Shown piece after piece: positions 6,330 to 12,553 of a DNA stretch of 12,553 nucleotides. The notes below the pieces were generated by a model. It did not search any database. It was not told where the DNA came from and was given only the letters and a program-made list of their open reading frames with translations. The translations under genes were made by a program, and so were the position numbers. Each line of letters starts with the position of its first letter. Position 1 is the stretch's first letter. Source of the stretch: Hyphomicrobiales bacterium (GTDB lineage: Bacteria > Pseudomonadota > Alphaproteobacteria > Rhizobiales > Afifellaceae); NCBI GenBank assembly GCA_013812985.1, contig JACCSN010000046.1:1-12553 (forward strand), given 5' to 3'.

Positions 6330-6845
6330 CTAGAGCCGGTAAAGTATCTGGTCCGTCCAGAAGCGCTCAAGCCGCTGCAGCGCCTTGTTCATCATCTGAA
6401 AGTCCTCGCCGGTGATGCCGCCGACCTTCTCGATGGACTGAATGTGCCGGTCGTAGAGCTCGTTCACGACGCGAGCGACCTCCAGCCCGGTGTCCGTCAG
6501 GGAGACGCGCACGGAACGGCGGTCCACCCGCGAACGCTGGTGGCGGATGAAGCCGGCATCGACCAGTTTCTTCAGGTTGTAGGACACGTTCGACCCGAGA
6601 TAGTAGCCGCGGGTCCGCAACTCGCCCGCGGTCAGCTCCGAATTCCCGATGTTGAAGAGAAGGAGCGCCTGAACGCTGTTGACGTCCGAGCGCCCCATGC
6701 GGTCGAACTCGTCCTTGATGACGTCCAGAAGACGTCGATGCAGCCGCTCCACCAGCGTGAGCGCATCGAGATAGAGGGTCTTGGTATCGTCTGGCGCCTG
6801 TTCCATCGCTTCATAGCGCGCCGCCGCCTGTTCTGACATAAGCAT
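6330..6845 (-). CDS. ldtR: MarR-family transcriptional regulator LdtR
   Basis: The 171-aa winged-helix protein matches the LdtR type, shown in Liberibacter and Sinorhizobium to control an L,D-transpeptidase gene and osmotic-stress tolerance. Recognisable blocks are LYLDALTLVERLHRRLLDVI, DVNSVQALLLFNIG, the recognition-helix region TRGYYLGSNVSYNLKKLVDA and the wing HQRSRVDRRSVRVSLTDTG, ending in RLERFWTDQILYRL. The ATG at 6845 is preferred: AAGGA lies 6 nt upstream, whereas the second ATG (6839) is 12 nt away. It converges on the small-protein gene and is followed by a terminator hairpin. A 17-bp palindrome 73 nt upstream is a candidate autoregulatory site. Only the link to ldtP is supported by family knowledge; control of the neighbours is inferred. 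Confidence 0.92.
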   Translation of the reverse strand: MLMSEQAAARYEAMEQAPDDTKTLYLDALTLVERLHRRLLDVIKDEFDRMGRSDVNSVQALLLFNIGNSELTAGELRTRGYYLGSNVSYNLKKLVDAGFIRHQRSRVDRRSVRVSLTDTGLEVARVVNELYDRHIQSIEKVGGITGEDFQMMNKALQRLERFWTDQILYRL

Positions 6846-6862
6846 GTCAAATCCTTATTTTG

Positions 6863-6876
6863 CCCAGCTTTCTGGG
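6863..6876 (-). promoter_or_regulatory. Small hairpin in the ldtR leader
   Basis: On the minus strand CCCAG-AAAG-CTGGG has 5-bp arms and a 4-nt loop, 17 nt upstream of the ldtR ATG and a few bases before its AAGGA site. It may affect leader folding or mRNA stability, but a hairpin this short can arise by chance. Confidence 0.25.
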
Positions 6877-6917
6877 ATACGTGATAGTGACATTAGGGAC
6901 GCGGTTTGAAGATGAAC

Positions 6918-6934
6918 TTAAGCGGAACGCTTAA
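6918..6934. promoter_or_regulatory. 17-bp perfect palindrome upstream of ldtR (candidate operator)
   Basis: TTAAGCG-GAA-CGCTTAA has perfect 7-bp arms and a 3-nt spacer, the size and symmetry expected for a MarR-family dimer. It lies 73 nt upstream of the ldtR start and 42 nt after the end of the upstream membrane-protein gene. A weaker CAAG-cgaaa-CTTG repeat (6956-6968) is nearby. Binding by LdtR is inferred. Confidence 0.55.
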
Positions 6935-6975
6935 CTAAAGCTTGCCGAAATCGTTCAAGCGAAACTTGGTCTAAT

Positions 6976-7386
6976 TCAATCCAAGCGCGTACGATGCCAT
7001 TCCCGGTAAGTGAGCGCGAGGAATATGGCGAAAAGCGCGCCGTGCACGGCTACCCGAAGAGGGTAGGAGCCGAAAAGGTCGGCGAAAAGCGTGAACATCG
7101 AAATTTCGACGGCCAGCGCGACCGCCCACATCACAGCTCCCCAGGCCGCGCCGACCCACAAGCCCACCGCCGCGAACAGGTCTACGAGCAGCAGCGTCGT
7201 CGCCCCGGCGCGCCAAGCCGGATTCAAATCGGAAAATGTCCGCCCGTCCAGCGTGATGCCGAGGATCTGGCAAGCGCGCACCAGCCCAGCCGCGAGCAGC
7301 AGCAACGCGATCGCCCGCACGTAGATCGTGGTGATCGGCAGCTGCGAACCCTGCCCGCGCAGCGGGCCGCCAAGCGCGTCGCTCAT
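6976..7386 (-). CDS. Four-helix membrane protein, probably DUF6163 family
   Basis: A 136-aa integral membrane protein of unknown function. After a short polar N-terminus (MSDALGGPLRGQGSQ) four hydrophobic helices follow. They are near ITTIYVRAIALLLLAAGL, ATTLLLVDLFAAVGLWVG, AVMWAVALAVEISMFTLF and VHGALFAIFLAL. The protein ends in a polar YREWHRTRLD. The ATG at 7386 is chosen over a TTG at 7413, because the TTG would lie inside the 19-bp palindrome at 7404-7422. In Hyphomicrobiales a protein of this type is commonly encoded next to ldtR and hemB, and I recall it as DUF6163; the label rests on memory and position. It lies 130 nt upstream of ldtR on the same strand, so the two may be co-transcribed. 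Confidence 0.8.
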   Translation of the reverse strand: MSDALGGPLRGQGSQLPITTIYVRAIALLLLAAGLVRACQILGITLDGRTFSDLNPAWRAGATTLLLVDLFAAVGLWVGAAWGAVMWAVALAVEISMFTLFADLFGSYPLRVAVHGALFAIFLALTYREWHRTRLD

Positions 7387-7403
7387 GGAGGCGATTCTTG
7401 GGT

Positions 7404-8544
<1,141 letters not shown>

Positions 8545-8586
8545 TTCCTGCCCTCGCTTTGAGTTCTGTCAAGCGGCGCTGTCGCC

Positions 8587-8633
8587 CGGGGCGAACATTC
8601 GGCGTTCCCGACTTGAAGCCGACGCCCCGCTTT
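8587..8633 (+). terminator. Probable terminator hairpin after hemB
   Basis: CGGGGCG (8587-8593) pairs with CGCCCCG (8623-8629), and TCGGC (8599-8603) pairs with GCCGA (8618-8622). This makes a 12-bp stem with a 5-nt bulge and a 14-nt loop, followed by CTTT. It ends about 32 nt before the next gene, so it may separate hemB from the RDD gene or attenuate read-through. The short T tract lowers confidence. Confidence 0.45.
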
Positions 8634-8664
8634 CCCATCTCGATGCGCGGAAAGGCGGGAGATC

Positions 8665-9144
8665 ATGAGCCAGACATATGCTGCATTCGACGCCGGCGAG
8701 GTCGCCTACGACCCGGCGGTGCATCCGGAGCGCTACGAAGGCGTGCGTTCGCGGCGCATGTTCGCGTTCCTGATCGATGCGGCCGTCATCCTGTCGCTCA
8801 TGCTGCTGGCGAGCCTGGTCATCGCTGTCCTTGGCGTTTTCACCTTCGGACTCGGCTGGTTCCTGTTGCCGGCCGTCTGGCCGGTGGTCGCGATCCTCTA
8901 CGAGGTGCTGACCAAGGGCGGTTCGGCCTCCGCAACGCCCGGCATGCGCTTCGTTGGCATCGAGCTCCGAACCCAAGACGGCGAGCGGCTGAACTATCCG
9001 ATCGCCTTGCTGCATTCGCTCGGGTTCTGGTTCTCCGTGACCCTGCTCACGCCGGTGATCCTCGTCGTGTCGCTGTTCACGCCAAGGAAGCAACTGCTCC
9101 ACGATCTCCTCTTGGGCACGGTCGCGGTCCGCAGCGGCGTTTGA
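8665..9144 (+). CDS. RDD-family membrane protein
   Basis: A 159-aa inner-membrane protein of the RDD family, whose exact role is unknown (some members are linked to ion or substrate transport). The family signature is visible: GVRSRRMFAFLIDAAVI (26-42) gives the Arg and Asp residues of the first helix, and GGSASATPGMRFVGIELRT gives the TPG-M motif. RKQLLHDLLLGT near the C-terminus matches the conserved H-D. Hydrophobic stretches lie at about 32-58, 61-80 and 110-140. The ATG has GGGAG a few bases upstream. It lies between hemB and bpt, an order conserved in Hyphomicrobiales, but with no obvious functional link to either. Confidence 0.92.
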   Translation: MSQTYAAFDAGEVAYDPAVHPERYEGVRSRRMFAFLIDAAVILSLMLLASLVIAVLGVFTFGLGWFLLPAVWPVVAILYEVLTKGGSASATPGMRFVGIELRTQDGERLNYPIALLHSLGFWFSVTLLTPVILVVSLFTPRKQLLHDLLLGTVAVRSGV

Positions 9145-9231
9145 CCGCCGCCGGTTCCTCCATCCGCTCGCGACACTAACGCTTTCTTGCCCGCTTGCGC
9201 GCGACGGGATGGTGAGTGAGACTGGCGCGCA

Positions 9232-9978
9232 ATGACGAAGTTCGTAACGGACGCCCATCAATTCTACCTGACCGCGCCAAGTCCGTGCCCCTATCTTCCG
9301 GGCCGGCAGGAGCGGAAGGTTTTCACCCACCTGGTCGGCCCCGGCTCCGGCGACCTGCACGACCTTCTGACTCAGGGCGGCTTCCGCCGCAGCCAGGGCA
9401 TCGCTTACCGGCCGGCCTGCGAATCCTGCATGGCCTGCGTGTCGGTGCGGGTCTGCGTCGACTCGTTCCGACCGACGGGCTCGATGCGGCGCGTGCAAAG
9501 CTTCAACCGGGATCTGATCGGGCGCTTCCGCACCGCCCAGGCGACAAGCGATCAATATAGCCTGTTCCGGCGCTATCTCGACAGCCGCCACGCCGAGGGC
9601 GGCATGGCGCACATGTCGGTGCTCGATTACGCGCTGATGGTGGAGGACAGCCACGTGGAAAGCGGCATCGTCGAATATCGCAGGCGCGGCGTCGACAGCG
9701 CCATCACCGGCCGCGACGACGGCGACGTGATCGCCTGCGCGCTGACCGACGTGCTCGCCGACGGCCTGTCCATGGTCTATTCCTTCTTCGACCCCGACCT
9801 TACGGAGCGTTCGCTCGGCACCTTCATGATCCTGGAGCACATCGAGCGGGCGCGTAAGCTAGGCAAGCCCTACGTCTATCTCGGCTACTGGGTCGATGGC
9901 TCGCCGAAGATGCATTACAAGGCCCGCTTCAAGCCTCAGGAGCGGCTGACGCCCAGGGGGTGGGTCAGGGCGGAGTGA
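9232..9978 (+). CDS. bpt: Aminoacyl-tRNA-protein transferase (Asp/Glu leucyltransferase, ate-like)
   Basis: Bpt moves leucine from Leu-tRNA to N-terminal Asp or Glu of proteins, marking them for ClpS/ClpAP degradation (bacterial N-degron pathway). The 248-aa length is normal. [20 protein letters not shown] (11-30) is the conserved N-terminus, and [16 protein letters not shown] with Cys63, Cys66 and Cys69 plus Cys19 forms the cysteine-rich site. QSFNRDL (89-95) and the C-terminal block [16 protein letters not shown] to [20 protein letters not shown] are strongly conserved. In related genomes it is often annotated ate or arginyltransferase; the leucyl-specific name is the more likely one for proteobacteria, but specificity is not proved by sequence. 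The start lacks a strong Shine-Dalgarno. It is followed after 21 nt by the toxin-antitoxin pair. Confidence 0.95.
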   Translation: MTKFVTDAHQFYLTAPSPCPYLPGRQERKVFTHLVGPGSGDLHDLLTQGGFRRSQGIAYRPACESCMACVSVRVCVDSFRPTGSMRRVQSFNRDLIGRFRTAQATSDQYSLFRRYLDSRHAEGGMAHMSVLDYALMVEDSHVESGIVEYRRRGVDSAITGRDDGDVIACALTDVLADGLSMVYSFFDPDLTERSLGTFMILEHIERARKLGKPYVYLGYWVDGSPKMHYKARFKPQERLTPRGWVRAE

Positions 9979-9999
9979 CGCTGGCGAAGGGGATCTGAG

Positions 10000-10272
10000 A
10001 TGCTTGCAAAAGCGAATCAATCACGCATTCCCGCCGAGGTCGTCTCGGACTCGAGCGTCATGGGCGGCAAGCCAGTTGTCCGCGGGACGCGAGTACCGGC
10101 TGAGACGGTCATGGCGTATCTGAGAGCCGGACGATCCTCGCAGGATATATTCGAAAGCTATCCGAGCCTTCCAGTGGACGGCGTCGCCGCGGTTGTTGCT
10201 TGGGCCGAACAGCACCATGGAGCCAATTGGCGCCAGGCAACATCGATGAGTGATGGATCGGATCCTTGTTGA
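10000..10272 (+). CDS. DUF433 antitoxin-like protein
   Basis: A 90-aa protein of the DUF433 (VapB-like) family, small DNA-binding-type antitoxins that normally pair with PIN-like toxins. The diagnostic block is VSDSSVMGGKPVVRGTRVPA (15-34), then ETVMAYLRAGRSSQDIFESY (35-54) and PSLPVDGVAAVVAWA. The ATG at 10000 has AAGGGG about 8 nt upstream. Its last 20-23 nt overlap the next gene, as expected for a co-translated module that probably represses its own promoter. It lies between bpt and parC, genes that otherwise belong to a conserved block, so it was probably inserted there. Local sequence looks more AT-rich than its neighbours by eye. Confidence 0.88.
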   Translation: MLAKANQSRIPAEVVSDSSVMGGKPVVRGTRVPAETVMAYLRAGRSSQDIFESYPSLPVDGVAAVVAWAEQHHGANWRQATSMSDGSDPC

Positions 10273-10630
10273 CGAGTGCCTCTCGACCGCACTTGTCGCG
10301 GCGGCGAAAGCCCGGGGACACGACGCGACGCACGTCGTATGGCTCGGCAAGGCCGGCACGCAGGATTGGAATCTCCTGCCGATCATTCTGCAAGGCAGTT
10401 TCGTGTTCGTCACCAACGACCGAAGGCACTTTCTGCGCCTTTACGAACACGTCGATGTTCACAGTGGCCTGATTATTATTCTGCCAAACGCCGATCTGGA
10501 CGAACAGGTGAGGCTTTTTAATCTTGCGCTCGGAAAGGCAGAGGGGCGCGAGGACATGATCAACATGCTCATCGAGGTTGACCAAGATGGGGCAGTTCTG
10601 ATCCGAGAATGGCCGAAGCTCGGAAGATAG
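10253..10630 (+). CDS. DUF5615 PIN-like toxin candidate
   Basis: A protein of about 125 aa of the DUF5615/PIN-like fold (Mut7-C relatives), partner of DUF433 antitoxins. The core reads RILVDECLSTALVAAAKARG, then HDATHVVWLGKAGTQDWNLL and GSFVFVTNDRRHF. Acidic residues near positions 7-8, 38 and 56 (Asp-Glu of VDEC, Asp of TQD, Asp of TND) match the metal-binding places of PIN nucleases, so an RNase activity is plausible. Start is the ATG at 10253; a GTG at 10250 immediately before it is equally possible. Both overlap the antitoxin gene, which ends at 10272. It converges on parC 48 nt away. No experimental function is implied. Confidence 0.85.
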   Translation: MDRILVDECLSTALVAAAKARGHDATHVVWLGKAGTQDWNLLPIILQGSFVFVTNDRRHFLRLYEHVDVHSGLIIILPNADLDEQVRLFNLALGKAEGREDMINMLIEVDQDGAVLIREWPKLGR

Positions 10631-10678
10631 CTGCAGGCGTTTGCATGCCGCGTCTTATCACCCAGCAGGAGATCAGCA

Positions 10679-12553
10679 TCAGACCTCCCCGAACCGGTTT
10701 GATTTCGGAAAACCCGGCGGCGCCAGCCGGCCGGCCTGGGCGCGGTCGCCAAGCCAGTCCTTGAGCTCCGCGAGCGAACGCGTGTGGAGCCGCCCTGCCC
10801 CATCCGTCCAGGTGAGTCCGGCGGCCCCCGTGAACACCCGGGCGTCGGCGATCTCGCCGTCCTTATAGCGCTGCAGCCGCACCCCCTTGCCGCGCGGCAT
10901 TTCGGGGAGCTGACCGCGCGGGAACACCACCATCTTGCGGTTGGTCCCAACGACCGCGATGTGATCGCCCTCCGCAGGCGCGCAGATCTTCGCCTCGTCG
11001 GCGCCCGCGAGATTGAGCACCTGCTTGCCCTTGCGCGTGTTGGCGACGAGTTCGCTTTCCGGCACGATGAAGCCGTAGCCGCCCGCCGAGGCGACCAGCA
11101 GCTTGCGGCTCGGGTCGTGCTGGAAGATCGTCACGACGTCCTGGTCCTTGTCCATGTCCAGCATGAGCCGGACCGGCTCGCCATTGCCGCGCCCGCCCGG
11201 CAGCTTCGATGCCTCCAGGGTAAAGACCTTGCCTCCGGTGGAGAGCAGCAAGATCTTATCGGTGGTGGATGCGTGGAAGGCCCGCTTCAGGCGGTCTCCT
11301 TCCTTGAAGGTCAATGTGCCGAGATCGGAAAGGTGGCCGCGGAGCGCACGGATCCAGCCCTTTTCGGAGAGCACGATTGTGACCGGCTCGCGCTCGATCA
11401 TGGCTTGCTGGATGTCGCCGAGATCGATCTCGGGCGCGTCGGCGAAGCCGGTTCGCCGGCGGCCGAGCGGCGTGTCGGGGCCAAAATTCTTGCGCACCTC
11501 TGAAATCTCGAAGGCGATGCATTTCCACTGCCGCTCATCCGACTGGACAAGACCTTCCAGGTCGGCCTTCTCGGCTATCAGCGCGTCGAATTCCTTGCGG
11601 ATCTCGATTTCGTCGAGCTTCCTGAGCGCCCGGAGCCGCATGTTGAGGATGGCCTCGACCTGGTTGTCGGTCAGGTCCCAGCGGGCCATCATCACGGCCT
11701 TCGGATCGTCCTCCTCGCGGATGATGCGGATCACCTCGTCGAGGTTAAGATAGGCGACCAGGTAGCCGCCAAGGACTTCCAGCCGCTGCGCGATTTCGGC
11801 CAGCCGGAAATGCGAGCGGCGGACGAGCACGGTCTTGCGGTGCTCTAGCCACTCCAGCAGCACGTCGCGGAGCGACAGGACATTCGGCACCTGGCCGCGC
11901 GACAGGACGTTCATATTGAGCGAGAAGCGCGATTCCAGCTCCGTCGTGCGGAACAGCGATTCCATCATCAGCGCCGGATCGACGCCGCGGCTCCGCGGCT
12001 CGATCACGACGCGGATGTCTTCCGCGCTCTCATCGCGGACATCGGCGACCAGCGGCAGCTTGCGCGCCTCGATCAACGCGGCAATCGCCTCGATGAGGCG
12101 GCTCTTCTGCACCTGGTAGGGGATCTCGGTGATTACGACCGACCAGGTCCCCCGGCCCAGATCCTCCTTGGCCCAGCGGGCGCGCACCCGCATTCCGCCG
12201 CGGCCGGTGCGGTAGGCCTCGGCGATGCTTTCCCGCGACGACACGAGGATGCCGCCGGCCGGAAAATCCGGGCCTGGCACGAATTCCAGGAGCTTCGCCA
12301 GCGTCGCGTTGGGATGCTTGATCAGATGCAGCGCCGCGTCGCACACCTCCGCCGCGTTGTGTGGCGGGATGTTTGTCGCCATGCCGACCGCGATGCCGGC
12401 CGAGCCGTTGGCGAGGAGATTCGGGAACGCGCCCGGCAGCACAACCGGCTCCTGCCCCTCGCCATCATAAGTCGGACGGAAATCGACCGCGTCCTCGTCG
12501 ATGCCGGTGAGCAGCAGGTCGGCGACGGCCGTCATGCGCGCTTCGGTGTATCG
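10679..12553 (-). CDS. parC: DNA topoisomerase IV subunit A (partial, N-terminus outside window)
   Basis: ParC is the DNA-breaking subunit of topoisomerase IV, which with ParE decatenates daughter chromosomes. The 624 visible residues begin [11 protein letters not shown]; the Tyr at the second residue is the catalytic tyrosine, so about 120 N-terminal residues are missing. Downstream blocks are [30 protein letters not shown], the tower region, and [15 protein letters not shown] in the coiled-coil exit region. A C-terminal beta-pinwheel-like domain follows, with [15 protein letters not shown]. No GyrA box (QRRGGKG) is seen, and the C-terminus matches alphaproteobacterial ParC rather than GyrA. 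It converges on the toxin gene, and the 48-nt gap shows no clear terminator. The start lies beyond the right edge. Confidence 0.96.
   Translation of the reverse strand, partial: RYTEARMTAVADLLLTGIDEDAVDFRPTYDGEGQEPVVLPGAFPNLLANGSAGIAVGMATNIPPHNAAEVCDAALHLIKHPNATLAKLLEFVPGPDFPAGGILVSSRESIAEAYRTGRGGMRVRARWAKEDLGRGTWSVVITEIPYQVQKSRLIEAIAALIEARKLPLVADVRDESAEDIRVVIEPRSRGVDPALMMESLFRTTELESRFSLNMNVLSRGQVPNVLSLRDVLLEWLEHRKTVLVRRSHFRLAEIAQRLEVLGGYLVAYLNLDEVIRIIREEDDPKAVMMARWDLTDNQVEAILNMRLRALRKLDEIEIRKEFDALIAEKADLEGLVQSDERQWKCIAFEISEVRKNFGPDTPLGRRRTGFADAPEIDLGDIQQAMIEREPVTIVLSEKGWIRALRGHLSDLGTLTFKEGDRLKRAFHASTTDKILLLSTGGKVFTLEASKLPGGRGNGEPVRLMLDMDKDQDVVTIFQHDPSRKLLVASAGGYGFIVPESELVANTRKGKQVLNLAGADEAKICAPAEGDHIAVVGTNRKMVVFPRGQLPEMPRGKGVRLQRYKDGEIADARVFTGAAGLTWTDGAGRLHTRSLAELKDWLGDRAQAGRLAPPGFPKSNRFGEV

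Noticed and set aside
8569..9840. 423-codon minus-strand open frame across the RDD gene and bpt
   Set aside because: Antisense shadow of conserved genes with no start signal or recognisable domain.
10631..10678. Bidirectional terminator between the toxin gene and parC
   Set aside because: Only a weak GGC/GCC pairing is visible and there is no T tract on either strand.

Overview
This window looks like a chromosomal segment of a GC-rich alphaproteobacterium, most likely of the order Hyphomicrobiales (Rhizobiales). The evidence is gene order and protein type. The minus-strand run glyA-nrdR-ribD-ribE-ribH is the usual alphaproteobacterial arrangement. The MarR-type regulator matches LdtR, known from Sinorhizobium and Liberibacter. 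The block hemB, RDD protein, bpt (ate), parC is also typical of this order.

Positions 1-3875 (minus strand) hold a compact operon: serine hydroxymethyltransferase (glyA), the ribonucleotide-reductase repressor NrdR, and the riboflavin enzymes RibD, RibE and RibH, with ribH cut by the window edge. Spacings are tight: 9 nt between glyA and nrdR, an 8-nt overlap of nrdR and ribD, and 2 nt between ribD and ribE. One-carbon/folate metabolism, dNTP control and flavin synthesis are therefore probably co-transcribed.

Positions 4047-7386 form a cell-envelope island. From left to right it has a frameshifted XRE-type antitoxin gene (minus), a periplasmic L,D-transpeptidase of the LdtP type (minus), a 79-aa exported small protein (plus), the regulator LdtR (minus) and a four-helix membrane protein, probably DUF6163 (minus). 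Perfect inverted repeats lie upstream of ldtR and between the membrane-protein gene and hemB. Two hairpins sit back to back between the small gene and ldtR.

Positions 7519-9978 (plus) carry hemB (tetrapyrrole synthesis), an RDD-family membrane protein and bpt, the aminoacyl-tRNA-protein transferase of the bacterial N-degron pathway. Positions 10000-10630 hold a small two-gene toxin-antitoxin module (DUF433 antitoxin, DUF5615 PIN-like protein) lodged between bpt and a convergent, partial parC (10679-12553, minus) that encodes topoisomerase IV subunit A and starts one residue before its catalytic tyrosine.

Most of the window is conserved housekeeping content. The parts worth a second look are the ldtP/small-protein/ldtR island with its palindromes, the broken XRE antitoxin, and the toxin-antitoxin insertion. 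I see no clearly new multi-gene system, no tRNA or rRNA, no insertion sequence and no CRISPR array.
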